Shown: positions 1 to 7,622 of the stretch, one piece after another
Layout of the letters: each line of letters begins with the position of its first letter
How positions within the stretch are numbered: position 1 is the stretch's first letter
Source: Tildeniella nuda ZEHNDER 1965/U140
Lineage (GTDB): Bacteria > Cyanobacteriota > Cyanobacteriia > Leptolyngbyales > Leptolyngbyaceae
Reading direction: 5' to 3'
Assembly: GCA_019358895.1 (NCBI GenBank)
Contig: JAHHIG010000011.1
Coordinates: 62,001 to 126,000 of the forward strand
Length of the DNA stretch: 64,000 nt
The notes under the pieces: model-generated
Databases searched by the model: none
Seen by the model: only the letters and a program-made list of their open reading frames with translations
Told to the model about the DNA's origin: nothing
Program-made: the position numbers and the translations under genes

Positions 1-344
1 CGAAAGCGAGAGCATTAGCAGCCGTTAACAGCGATCAGGCATCGCCGTACTGGTTTGCCATTCAAGAAGCCAGCAAGGTGCAGCGGGGACAACCTGACTA
101 CGCACAAGCAAAGCAGGAGATTGCCCTGTGGAGTCGCCAAATTATGTCGATCGCCAACCAACGGGGCAGACAGAGCAGCTTTGATGCGGCAATTGTCGCG
201 GCGCGGTTAGTCCCTCAAGACCAGCCAAGGTACGCTGAGGCTAAAGGCGCGATCGCGCGCTGGTGCCCATCCCTCAAACGTCAGCGAGTTGCTAATCCTG
301 TTCAGCGACAACAAGCAAAGACTACTTGCCGCAGCCTTAGCTGA
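1..344 (+). CDS. C-terminal end of a repeat-containing protein (partial)
   Basis: The reading frame is open from base 3 to the stop at 342-344, so this is the end of a gene that starts outside the window. The visible ~113 residues contain two copies of a roughly 40-residue unit with the pattern A-x-AR/K-x2-I-A-x-W followed by an S/A-I-A-rich stretch and a D/AARLVPxDxPxYAxAK segment. Such helical repeats occur in large cyanobacterial proteins often labelled chromosome segregation ATPase, but no ATPase motif is visible here. The last ~25 residues are basic and rich in Gln/Arg. Function is unknown; the repeat architecture is what can be seen. Confidence 0.6.
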   Translation, partial: KARALAAVNSDQASPYWFAIQEASKVQRGQPDYAQAKQEIALWSRQIMSIANQRGRQSSFDAAIVAARLVPQDQPRYAEAKGAIARWCPSLKRQRVANPVQRQQAKTTCRSLS

Positions 345-386
345 TGACTTTCGGTCATGACCGAATTGCTTGTGCTTCGACGTTCG

Positions 387-1022
387 CTAAGGTCGGTGAA
401 CGTTTTCTTGTGACTGAGCCGCGCCTGAATCCACATTGTAGTGGGGCAACAACACCGAACCACCCCACAGCAGAACAACACCAACCAACATGCCAGTCAG
501 CCAGCGCACTTGTTGTTGCAACTGCCGAATCTGACGATCGCGCTCTGTTGTTGGTGCCAAATTGCCTGCCAACGGTATATTAACCGCAGGGGCTGCTGGA
601 TCGGTCAACGGTGCGGGCAGTGGTGCAGGTGTTTCCTGAGCTTCAATCACTTTTGTCACAGTAACGGCAGGCTGTGTATCTGGCGCGTTGAAGCGGACTT
701 TGCGGTGCAGCCAGTTAGTGATCAAGCGCGGGCAGTTTTTGTATAACCAGCGCAACGCGAAAGGCTTGAAGGCTGGCTTCGACATCACCGCGATCGCCTT
801 CATCAATTGATTGAGCGGTTGAGCGCGAAACTTTTGATTAATCAGGTTGACTGAGCCAACATCATACAGGCAGTCCAGGATGAACTTAATCGTCACCGCC
901 TCCTGCCTGAGCATGTGATCTAACAAAAGCTGCACATCTCTCATGCGTTCAGCCTGTCTCTCTGCCTCTGCGGTCAATTGTCTTGACTTCGCTTCTTGTC
1001 CTGATAGTGCCAGTTTAGCCAT
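387..1022 (-). CDS. Hypothetical protein with coiled coil and C-terminal membrane helix
   Basis: About 211 residues from the ATG at 1022; a TTG at 1085 would add 21 residues. I prefer the ATG because the extra segment has no obvious family character. The N-terminal third is charged and Gln/Glu-rich, a likely coiled coil (AEAERQAERMRD). The middle is basic, with W-L-Y-K-N-C-P-R-L-I-T-N-W-L. A Pro/Ala-rich linker follows, then a short coiled coil ending in QQQVRW, and a single hydrophobic segment (LTGMLVGVVLLWGGSVLL) close to the C terminus. This suggests a tail-anchored membrane protein facing the cytoplasm. No family was recognised. It is convergent with the repeat protein to its left. Confidence 0.6.
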   Translation of the reverse strand: MAKLALSGQEAKSRQLTAEAERQAERMRDVQLLLDHMLRQEAVTIKFILDCLYDVGSVNLINQKFRAQPLNQLMKAIAVMSKPAFKPFALRWLYKNCPRLITNWLHRKVRFNAPDTQPAVTVTKVIEAQETPAPLPAPLTDPAAPAVNIPLAGNLAPTTERDRQIRQLQQQVRWLTGMLVGVVLLWGGSVLLPHYNVDSGAAQSQENVHRP

Positions 1023-1085
1023 CGCAACTTGGTTAAACCCGTGAATATATTCAAATATAGTACGCGTATCATCCCAGCATGGCAA

Positions 1086-1301
1086 AGACTATGACTATTC
1101 GCCTACTGTCTAAAGACGGTAGCGTTTTGTCCTTGTGCAATTGACGATACAGAGCTGGGTTTTGGCGCGTTGTGCGATCGATGCAGCTTCTGGGTGAACA
1201 TCTCAATGAAGCGTTTAGTTGCAGGGCTAGAGGATATCGCAACAAGAGTGGAATGTTGTCAGAGAGTTGTTAATCTGGCAACGAAGGATTGACGTTGGGC
1301 T
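1086..1301. other. Intergenic stretch without recognised gene
   Basis: Nothing coding was recognised between the membrane protein and the first mini-element. It begins a ~880-bp gene-free region that is almost entirely repeats (see the entries at 1311, 1470 and 1526). Confidence 0.6.
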
Positions 1302-1310
1302 TGTAGCGAA

Positions 1311-1448
1311 GGGAGCATGTCACTTTCGCAGATTGCCAATTTTGCCCTCATCCCCAGCCCTTCTCCCGAAGGAGAAGGGAGCAACATTCAAAGTCCCTCT
1401 CCTGCGGGAGAGGGATTTAGGGTGAGGGCGCAAAGGTGACATGCTCCC
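1311..1448 (+). mobile_element. MITE-like element, copy 1, with 9-bp target duplication
   Basis: A 138-bp element bounded by terminal inverted repeats GGGAGCATGTCAC (1311-1323) and GTGACATGCTCCC (1436-1448). It is flanked on both sides by the 9-bp direct repeat TGTAGCGAA (1302-1310 and 1449-1457), as expected for a target-site duplication. Inside are two hairpins, CCCTTCTCC/GGAGAAGGG and CCCTCTCC/GGAGAGGG, enclosed by GCCCTCA/TGAGGGC. It is too short to encode a transposase, so it would have moved in trans. Copy 2 lies at 24328-24466 in the opposite orientation. Confidence 0.8.
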
Positions 1449-1469
1449 TGTAGCGAATGCTTCGACTAC

Positions 1470-1925
1470 GCTCGACATTCTTGTCTTTGTGCTCAACATT
1501 CTTATGTCTAGGCTCAACATTCTTAGGCGATTTCCACGAAAGAAATTACCTGACGTAGTACGGTCATCTTGCCCACGTCCCAAGCGAGACGCTTGCACTA
1601 CGAAATAAATTAGGTAGATTCGTAGACTCTTTAAGAGAAATCTCCTTATGTCTAGGCTCAACATTCTTGTGTCTAGGTTCGACGTTACTTATGTTTGTGC
1701 GCGACACCTCTATGTTTCTGCTCAACATTCTTGTGTCCAGGCTCGGCGTTACTTATGTTTGTGTGCGACACCCCTATGTTTGTGCACGACATTACTTGTG
1801 TCTAGGCTCAACATCGTTGCGTTTGCATTCAACATTCTTATGTCTAGGCTCAACATTCTTGTGTTTGCGCTCAACATTCTTGTGTTTGCGCTCAACATTC
1901 TTATGTCCAGGCTCAACATACTCCA
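1470..1925. repeat. Degenerate 21-bp tandem array, interrupted
   Basis: Repeats of a 21-bp unit, typically CTCAACATTCTTGTGTCTAGG, with variants where the last part is TTTGCG or TTTGTG. Because 21 is a multiple of three, open frames with 7-residue periodicity appear on both strands (for example MLSLDIR and MLSANTR on the minus strand); I do not take these as evidence of a protein. The array is split at 1526-1645 by a palindromic element. It ends close to the 3' end of the GNAT gene. The unit shares the core GTCTA(A)GCTCAAC with the array at 58940. Confidence 0.75.
1526..1645. mobile_element. Palindromic mini-element inserted in the 21-bp array, TTA duplication
   Basis: A 120-bp segment that breaks the 21-bp periodicity. 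Its ends are imperfect inverted repeats, GGCGATTTC on the left and GAAATCTCC on the right. It is flanked by TTA on each side (1523-1525 and 1646-1648). Removing it with one TTA restores an intact array junction, CATTCTTATGTCTAGG. The interior holds a long imperfect palindrome around CGTAGTACGGTCATCTTGCC and AAGCGAGACGCTTGCACTAC. There is no coding capacity. This reads as a non-autonomous element with a 3-bp duplication. Confidence 0.65.
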
Positions 1926-1963
1926 GGTCTGCGGGTTGAGCGCAACCGAAACCAACTTCAGAG

Positions 1964-2515
1964 TCATGTTTCGGCATTGTAATCAACTTCAGGGTTGAGT
2001 TCTAAGGTCATCAAGTGCTCGTCATAGAAGCGTCCGTTTCTCGAAAAAGTTTCCTGTTCAGTGCCGTAGATGCGGAAGCCGAATGATTGATAAAGGCGGA
2101 TTGCCGCTTCTTGCTGGGTTACGACTGTTAGGTTAACCCGTCTGATTTCTGGAGCGTTTGCTGCCCAACTTAATGCTTTGCGGACGAGCGCTCTACCGCA
2201 ACCGTAGCAACGAAAAGGGGGCAGGACATAGAGACCTGCAAGGTACGCACGATGCTTCTCATTGGGTGCTGTATAGCGAGAAAGACGGATGATGCCGATG
2301 AGTTGCTCATCTTGAAATGCTCCAAAGAAGCAGCGATCGTCGCTCTCTGCAAGTCTCGCGGCAATCTCGGAGAGATTTGGCTCATCTTCAGGGAGCGAAC
2401 CGAAAGCGGGCGGCTGTTCATGAAGCGCACGCAGACGTACAGAACGATACGCCTCAGCATCGGCAGGAGTGAGCACGCGCACACTCACTGGACTGATGTT
2501 TTGCAAAGACTTCAT
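1964..2515 (-). CDS. GNAT family N-acetyltransferase
   Basis: 183 residues, the usual length for a single-domain GNAT enzyme that moves an acetyl group from acetyl-CoA to an amine; the acceptor cannot be read from sequence. The fold is visible as a beta strand with YLAGLYVLPPFRCYGCGRAL (motif A; the acetyl-CoA loop is R-C-Y-G-C-G, a variant of Q/RxxGxG/A) followed by the motif B region with R-L-Y-Q-S-F-G-F near the C terminus, whose Tyr is the usual general acid. The N-terminal RVLTPADAEAYRSVRLRAL is typical of the RimI-like group. It starts at the ATG at 2515 and is probably monocistronic. Confidence 0.8.
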   Translation of the reverse strand: MKSLQNISPVSVRVLTPADAEAYRSVRLRALHEQPPAFGSLPEDEPNLSEIAARLAESDDRCFFGAFQDEQLIGIIRLSRYTAPNEKHRAYLAGLYVLPPFRCYGCGRALVRKALSWAANAPEIRRVNLTVVTQQEAAIRLYQSFGFRIYGTEQETFSRNGRFYDEHLMTLELNPEVDYNAET

Positions 2516-2557
2516 GCCTGTTCGTCCATGGAAGTGTAGCTACGCCTGACAGAATAG

Positions 2558-4210
2558 TTATTTGCCTTGAATGACAGGCAGCAAAATCTGGGAGGGTCGA
2601 TCGCCCCCACTTTGCACCGTTACTGTAATGATTTGTTGATCAATCAAGCGCGCTTCACCCGCAGGCGCACCCGTGCCCGCATTGACTGGATAGGCAGGAA
2701 AACAAGCTGCGCTCAGACTCAAACGAATCGCGTTGCCCCTTAAAACGCAAACGCAAATTGGTTGGAGTACAACTTGTAGCGGTGTCGTAGCTTGCCCTGG
2801 AGCGACTCGAATATACCCTTGAGTCACGTTGTAAACACTACCATTGGGACATACTTCAGACAAAATGGCGCACAGGTCAAAACTGGGCATGTCAGCGGTG
2901 CAATGAACCAATAACGACACATCGCCTGCCAGATGCAAATCTTCCTCCAGTGGCTGAGACGTATAGGTAAGAATGTCTGTGCGACAGTCCAGGCTAGAGC
3001 GTTCTTGAGGTCCGGCTGGGGCTGAAGCATGACCACCCAGGGCAGGAACGGGTCGCCAGGGATCGTGGACGAGAAAGTCGGATGACGGGGTAAGGGTGAG
3101 GAGGTGAGAGGATGAGGGGGTGAGGATGCCTTCCTCACTCGTGCTGGCGAGTCCGGTGGTGGCGAGGAAGTAGGGCGTTGCATTGGCGCTGTGCCATGTG
3201 TCGAAGGAGCGCCATTGGTTGCTGCCCATCTCGAAGAGAGCGATCGCAGGCTCATCCAGTAACCCTGTATTTAAACCTTTGAGAAACTGATCGAACCAGC
3301 GAATTTGGAGACGATCGCACGGACTGGCGGCATCCACTCCAACGTCGATCGCGCCCACCTTTCGTCCCCACGGCAAATGCGCCCAGGCACCGACAAGCAA
3401 CTGCTGACGATACGCGCTTCGCGCTGCCATCTCTTTATAAAGATGCATTGTACCGCGCAGAAAGGTATCAAACCAGCCGCCAATGTGCAGCATCGGCAAA
3501 TCGACAGTTTGCAAAGAAGCCTTGGGCGACAGGCTCTCCCAGTAGTCATCTGGTTCAAAATGCTGCAACCACTCGAAATAAAACGAATCGGGATCAAACT
3601 GTTCGAGGACACTAGCGCGAGTGGGCACCGAGTCGTATACAGGTAGATTCTTTGCTGCGATCGCAAGCGCTTGATGTGCTAGACCGTCACCCTTCAATCG
3701 AGCGGTTTCAGCCGCAATTTGAATCGCCCAACTCAGATTTGCCTGCAAGCAAAAGGCTCCGCCTTCATATGCCCAGTCGGTGTAAAGGTCGTAGCCGATC
3801 ATGGCGGGACAGATGGTTTTGAGGGCGGGTGGTTTGGCAGCAGCGGCATATAGTTGAGTCATGCCCTGATACGAAAAGCCATACATTCCCACCTGTCCAC
3901 TACTGCCAGCAAGCGTTGTCGCCCAATTGACGGTATCCTCGCCATCCTCAATTTCGTGAGCGAAAAGCTTGAAACTGCCTTCTGACGTGCCACGTCCGCG
4001 TACATCCTGAATCACCACGATATAGCCGTGAGCCGCGTACCAGATGGGATGGGCGTAAACGATAGTAGATGCGATCGACCTCCCATAGGGTTGTCGCATC
4101 AGTAAAACAGGAAACTCTCCCTCACCGTCGGGACGATAGATATCTGCATCCAACCGCACTCGATCGCGCGTCAGCATGGAGGCAGTTTCTTTAGGACGAA
4201 CCTTGAGCAT
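2558..4210 (-). CDS. CocE/NonD family hydrolase (X-Pro dipeptidyl-peptidase-like)
   Basis: About 550 residues from the ATG at 4210. The frame is open 25 codons further, but that stretch is low-complexity (Ser/Cys/Leu/Pro) encoded by a GGCAGAGGGAGCAAG-type repeat, so I start at MLKVRPKE. The N-terminal alpha/beta-hydrolase domain has the nucleophile motif G-F-S-Y-Q-G, the ordered R-D-R-V-R-L-D-A-D-I-Y-R-P start and a WAHLPWGR segment that may carry the catalytic His. A C-terminal jelly-roll domain follows (HLAGDVSLLVHCTADMPSFDL). The family hydrolyses esters or acyl-prolyl peptides; substrate unknown. Residues around 360-385 carry a Ser/Thr/Leu-rich insert encoded by a purine repeat. It is last in a leftward group with the cupin and cysteine hydrolase. 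Confidence 0.85.
   Translation of the reverse strand: MLKVRPKETASMLTRDRVRLDADIYRPDGEGEFPVLLMRQPYGRSIASTIVYAHPIWYAAHGYIVVIQDVRGRGTSEGSFKLFAHEIEDGEDTVNWATTLAGSSGQVGMYGFSYQGMTQLYAAAAKPPALKTICPAMIGYDLYTDWAYEGGAFCLQANLSWAIQIAAETARLKGDGLAHQALAIAAKNLPVYDSVPTRASVLEQFDPDSFYFEWLQHFEPDDYWESLSPKASLQTVDLPMLHIGGWFDTFLRGTMHLYKEMAARSAYRQQLLVGAWAHLPWGRKVGAIDVGVDAASPCDRLQIRWFDQFLKGLNTGLLDEPAIALFEMGSNQWRSFDTWHSANATPYFLATTGLASTSEEGILTPSSSHLLTLTPSSDFLVHDPWRPVPALGGHASAPAGPQERSSLDCRTDILTYTSQPLEEDLHLAGDVSLLVHCTADMPSFDLCAILSEVCPNGSVYNVTQGYIRVAPGQATTPLQVVLQPICVCVLRGNAIRLSLSAACFPAYPVNAGTGAPAGEARLIDQQIITVTVQSGGDRPSQILLPVIQGK
3085..3135. repeat. Short purine repeat inside the CocE hydrolase gene
   Basis: GGTGAGGAGGTGAGAGGATGAGGGGG-type short repeats within the coding frame, encoding a Ser/Thr/Leu-rich stretch (LTPSSSHLLTLTPSS) between the two enzyme domains. 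The same repeat type is found between genes elsewhere in the window. Confidence 0.6.
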
Positions 4211-4323
4211 GGAGAAGAGAGGCAGAAGGCAGAAGTAAGGGGAGCAGAGGGAGCAAGGGAGGCAGAGGGAGCAAGAAGAGCTCAAAATTCCTTTTATCCC
4301 TTAGCCTTTAGCCTTTAGCCTTC

Positions 4324-4779
4324 TCAACACAACACGGGTGACGGCGTGCGACGTAACACTGCCATGTCTTCGTCATCCAGTTCAGCCGGAATGCCACTAC
4401 GGATCAGCTCGGCAAAATCCTCATTTGGCACCATGAAGCAGAGGGCATACAACCGTCCTGATCCCGTATTTTCAATCCCATGAATGCCAGTAGGAGGTAC
4501 CAGAATGCTATCACCCGCCTGTACCTTCACGGTTTTGCCATCACAGGTTGCCAGCCCTTCACCTTTGAGAACAAAAAACATTTCGACCGCCAATTGGTGA
4601 CGATTGGGTGGAGTTTTGCCACCGACATCAAAGATTTCGACACAAAGGGTCAGCGACATGTTGGCGATTTGGGGATCAAAGACGATCGCCAGCCGATTGG
4701 TATCTTTAGCGCTAATCCGAAACGCCTGATAATCTGTAGGAGACTTGACAACCGGAATCACGCAGCGTGCAGAATCCAT
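4324..4779 (-). CDS. Single-domain cupin protein
   Basis: 151 residues forming one conserved-barrel cupin domain. Cupin motif 1 is partly kept (N-R-H-Q-L-A-V-E-M-F-F-V-L-K-G-E-G, with a His and a Glu able to bind metal) and motif 2 is P-P-T-G-I-H-G-I-E-N-T with its metal-ligand His. GDSILVPPTGIH is a clear family signature. Cupins of this size can be sugar or amino-acid isomerases, dioxygenases or ligand sensors, and the sequence does not decide. It lies between the cysteine hydrolase (67 bp upstream) and the CocE hydrolase (113 bp downstream) on the same strand, suggesting a shared small-molecule degradation role. Confidence 0.8.
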   Translation of the reverse strand: MDSARCVIPVVKSPTDYQAFRISAKDTNRLAIVFDPQIANMSLTLCVEIFDVGGKTPPNRHQLAVEMFFVLKGEGLATCDGKTVKVQAGDSILVPPTGIHGIENTGSGRLYALCFMVPNEDFAELIRSGIPAELDDEDMAVLRRTPSPVLC

Positions 4780-4846
4780 ATGGGTATTGCTCCAGAGGAA
4801 TGGGGAGTTTTGAGTTTTGAGTTGATTGTAGTTCCTGTTTCCGCTC

Positions 4847-5647
4847 TTACCTTTTGCCCTCTGCCTCCTGCCCTCTGCCTTCCTTTATCGCAGTCAAGAG
4901 TGCATGAGAATCCGTCACGAAACCAAAGCACTGATTAACGTTGTAGAGTGTGGCTTGCCAGCAATAGTCAGGGGATGTGGTGGCGCTACAGTCTGTTAGC
5001 AAGAGGCAATCGTAGCCCAGAAAATTGGCATCTTGTAGGGTTGCCATCACGCATTGGTCAGCGTTCACGCCAGCAAAAAGAAGCGTCGTCTTGCCCAAAT
5101 TTTTGAGAATGCTGTCGAGCGGTGTGTCCCAAAAGCCGCTCATACGGTACTTATCAACCTGAATATCTTCTGGCTTCTGCTCCAGTTCGTCTACAACAGC
5201 GGCTGCCCAGCTATCTTTAGTCAACACAGGCGCATCATTGGCAGGAAGCCGATCGCCCAGTCCCACCCCATCACCAGTGGGATTGTAGACGTGACGCGAG
5301 GCAGCACTGACGTTGAGCAAGTCGGGACGGTTGCCCCAGTTGACCCATACGATCGGCACTTGCACAGACCGCAGAACAGGCAGCAAGCCTTGCAGCGGCG
5401 CGATCGGCGTGCTTGCTGGACTCACATCGACCCCAATGTGCGCTAACCAACCATCAGGATGGCAAAAATCGTTCTGCATATCAACGATCAGAAGTGCGGC
5501 TTTCGCCAAATCCAGCCGCAGCATTTTGGTTGCGGTGGTGAGCGTGATGAGATGAGGCGGAAGAGGTGAACGGGTGATGTCTGCGATCGTGGCATTGACC
5601 AACCAGGCGTTGGGCGGCACTCCTAAAGTCCGAAGCGGTGATGTCAT
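4847..5647 (-). CDS. Isochorismatase-like cysteine hydrolase, RutB/ureidoacrylate-hydrolase-like
   Basis: About 266 residues from the ATG at 5647; the upstream extension is unlikely to be coding. The catalytic triad of the isochorismatase/nicotinamidase fold is visible: Asp in LLIVDMQNDF, Lys in VDKYRMSGFWDTPLD and Cys in GVNADQCVMATLQDA. The VDKYRxSGFxxTPLDS block followed by the Cys loop is reminiscent of RutB-type ureidoacrylate or carbamoyl-amide hydrolases, so an amide substrate is likely; that is inference. The last residues (GRGQEAEGKR) are encoded by a CCTCTGCCTCCTGCC short repeat, so the original C terminus may have been replaced. It is first of three leftward genes with a cupin and a CocE hydrolase. 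Confidence 0.8.
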   Translation of the reverse strand: MTSPLRTLGVPPNAWLVNATIADITRSPLPPHLITLTTATKMLRLDLAKAALLIVDMQNDFCHPDGWLAHIGVDVSPASTPIAPLQGLLPVLRSVQVPIVWVNWGNRPDLLNVSAASRHVYNPTGDGVGLGDRLPANDAPVLTKDSWAAAVVDELEQKPEDIQVDKYRMSGFWDTPLDSILKNLGKTTLLFAGVNADQCVMATLQDANFLGYDCLLLTDCSATTSPDYCWQATLYNVNQCFGFVTDSHALLTAIKEGRGQEAEGKR

Positions 5648-5715
5648 TCCGTGCAAGAACGTTACAACTAGTCTTAGTATGAGGGGTTGAAGGCGACAAG
5701 ACTGTATTGCAGGCA

Positions 5716-5742
5716 ATAAAAAAGGGGGCTAAAACACCCCCA
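5716..5742 (-). terminator. Rho-independent terminator of the DUF1517 gene
   Basis: Read on the minus strand, the stem GGGGG (5741-5737) pairs with CCCCC (5728-5724) across an 8-nt loop and is followed by a run of six T. It lies about 55 bp beyond the DUF1517 stop codon. Confidence 0.75.
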
Positions 5743-5794
5743 ATGTAAATCATTTTTCCTATGGAGCGATCGCATCAATGCGATCTAAACCGCT

Positions 5795-6763
5795 TTAAAC
5801 AAGCTTCAAGTCGGGATACTGAACGACAACATCTTCGTTCGTCAGGACATCACCTTCCGCTTGCGGTGTCCAGAGCACTTCCAGCGCCAGGAGGCGATCG
5901 CTCGACACGCCACCCAATTGTTGCAGTGCCTGCCGCAAGTCATCTGAACTATTCACTTTTGGTAGTTCTAGCTTGCCTTGAGTACCGACTAGCAGCGTCA
6001 CGATGATATATTCACCAGGAGCAGCCTGCGCTAAAGCGCCACCCTTTTCAGCCACAGCGAGGTTGCTGCTTGACGCTTGCTTAAGCTGACTGTTGACATT
6101 AGAAAGCGTTTCGCCACTGAACTTACTGCGCTCAGCGATCAGCAGACGGTTGAACTGAGACTCTGCTGCTTCTAACCGCGTTTGCTGAACAGTAGAACCC
6201 GCGTAGACCCAGTATTCTGGGTGACGCAACAGCGCCAGCGTTGATTCTTGCAGCACTTCAGACAAGCCAGCCGTAGAGCTAGTGTCAGCTTTTTGAGCGA
6301 TCGCATTCAGGTCAGCCTGTAGCTCTCTCGCTTCTGCTAGCAGACCCACTTGAAGCTTGGCAACTGAAATAGTGGGGTTGTCGGCGCTGTAACCCACGCT
6401 ATCGTCGGAACGGTTTCTGCGGAAGCTTTGTACTAGAAAGTTCGCTATGGCTAGAAAAATCAGGATGCTGAACAAGCCACCAGTCCCCCCGCCAATGCTA
6501 AAGAAGGGGAACAGGAAGGGCAAGCCCAAGCCACCGCCTGGATAATAGCCTCCACCATACCCACCACCATACCCACCACCAGGTGCGTAGGTGCGCGGTG
6601 CAGAGTACGTGCGGCTTGGTGCGCGGAAAGAGCCGCCACCCATCCGACCGCCACTTGCGGCTAGTGCGCCATCAGCATGACCAAATGACAGTGCAATGAC
6701 TAAGCCGATCGTCATGAGCACCTTCACCCATGACTTGATTAATGAACGTAATGTTTTTTGCAT
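5795..6763 (-). CDS. DUF1517 family membrane protein
   Basis: 322 residues from the ATG at 6763; 19 codons upstream are open but the signal-like segment begins at MQKTLRSLIKSW. A hydrophobic N-terminal segment ending ALAA resembles a signal peptide or thylakoid-transfer signal. A Gly/Tyr/Ser-rich stretch (residues ~40-85, repeated GGGY) is next, then a second hydrophobic segment (FSILIFLAIANFLVQSF) and a soluble C-terminal domain of ~190 residues with the family block EYIIVTLLVGTQGKL. From family knowledge, the plant member FLAP1 acts in acclimation to fluctuating light; a photosynthesis-related role here is inference. It has its own terminator and appears monocistronic. Confidence 0.85.
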   Translation of the reverse strand: MQKTLRSLIKSWVKVLMTIGLVIALSFGHADGALAASGGRMGGGSFRAPSRTYSAPRTYAPGGGYGGGYGGGYYPGGGLGLPFLFPFFSIGGGTGGLFSILIFLAIANFLVQSFRRNRSDDSVGYSADNPTISVAKLQVGLLAEARELQADLNAIAQKADTSSTAGLSEVLQESTLALLRHPEYWVYAGSTVQQTRLEAAESQFNRLLIAERSKFSGETLSNVNSQLKQASSSNLAVAEKGGALAQAAPGEYIIVTLLVGTQGKLELPKVNSSDDLRQALQQLGGVSSDRLLALEVLWTPQAEGDVLTNEDVVVQYPDLKLV

Positions 6764-7049
6764 AAACAGCCTACCCAGACGCTTGCTAAATGACAGTGAA
6801 ATGTCGGCTCCCTGTTCCATTTTGCCTGAAACTTCGCAGCGATTGACTAAAAACGAAAGCTACTGGTACGAACATACGAGCCGAATCAAGCGATCCTAAA
6901 TATCGACTCTCTGTTAAGAGTTGTTACTTTAGATCTCCCTACTACTGTATCGCCTTCACACACCCTTGGAAATCAATTGAAGGGCGTAATCATGGGTAGA
7001 AAGCCGTACGATCGCATTCGTTTATCTAGCCCTTTAGGGAAGAGCCAGT

Positions 7050-7412
7050 ATGAAGAACCTTGCTCCAGCCATCTTCCGCCAACGCTTGTTGATTGAAGGC
7101 TTTTATACAGTAGATGTTACACAAACACTGCTGAAAGACTATTTACAAGGTGTAGCGGCTCATCTCAACCTACGTGCTTACGGTGAACCCGTCATTTTTT
7201 CACCCGCAAGCGGTATGGGCAAAGCTGAAAACCAGGGCTTTGATGCCTTTCTGCCACTCATTGATTCGGGCATCTCAGCCTACATTTGGAGCGGTCACAA
7301 GTTTCTTTCGATCGTGATCTATACCTGCAAGGGTTTTGATGAACAGGCAGCGATCGCCTACACCCAAAGTTTTTTCGTAGTAACTGACGAAGTTGTCTAT
7401 CAGTCTTTCTAG
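7050..7412 (+). CDS. S-adenosylmethionine decarboxylase-like protein lacking the canonical processing site
   Basis: 120 residues, the length of a bacterial SpeD/SpeH proenzyme. The fold is recognisable: an N-terminal IEGFYTVDVTQTLLKDYL strand-helix, a central IDSGISAYIWSGHKFLSIVIYTC block matching the family block LSESHxSIHTxPE...DxxTC, and a C-terminal helix. Active SpeD self-cleaves at Glu-Ser to form a pyruvoyl group and needs the His that follows. Here the site reads Asp-Ser-Gly-Ile-Ser, so the Ser is kept but Glu is Asp and His is Gly. It may therefore be inactive, or act by other means. It sits just upstream of the high-light-inducible gene on the same strand (~100 bp to the candidate RpaB site), but no shared operon is shown. 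Confidence 0.65.
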   Translation: MKNLAPAIFRQRLLIEGFYTVDVTQTLLKDYLQGVAAHLNLRAYGEPVIFSPASGMGKAENQGFDAFLPLIDSGISAYIWSGHKFLSIVIYTCKGFDEQAAIAYTQSFFVVTDEVVYQSF

Positions 7413-7508
7413 CACCGTTCTCTTTGTTGTGGCACTTCAGTTCCACGAGCGTCAAGCAATTTGGCTGAGGCGATTAGGTGCATTGTCTCAAGCAGCCGCT
7501 ACAATAAG

Positions 7509-7526
7509 AATGTAAACATTTGTAAT
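7509..7526 (-). promoter_or_regulatory. Candidate HLR1 (RpaB) site upstream of the high-light-inducible gene
   Basis: On the minus strand this reads ATTACAAA-TG-TTTACATT. The HLR1 consensus is two direct copies of (G/T)TTACA(T/A)(T/A) two bases apart; one copy matches perfectly and the other differs only at its first base. It lies ~97 bp upstream of the hli start codon. From established work, RpaB binds HLR1 at hli and other light-responsive promoters. Confidence 0.6.
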
Positions 7527-7622
7527 CTTCCGTCAGATAGATCTTTGCGGCTAGCCAATAACTATCTCTATGCTGTCAAAGCCACCCAAGTTACATTTAG
7601 CCTTATTGAGAGCAACTGCCCC

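Noticed and set aside
1648-1998. Plus-strand frames of CAQHSCVQARR-like heptads
   Set aside because: Same reason: 21-bp periodicity of the first array.
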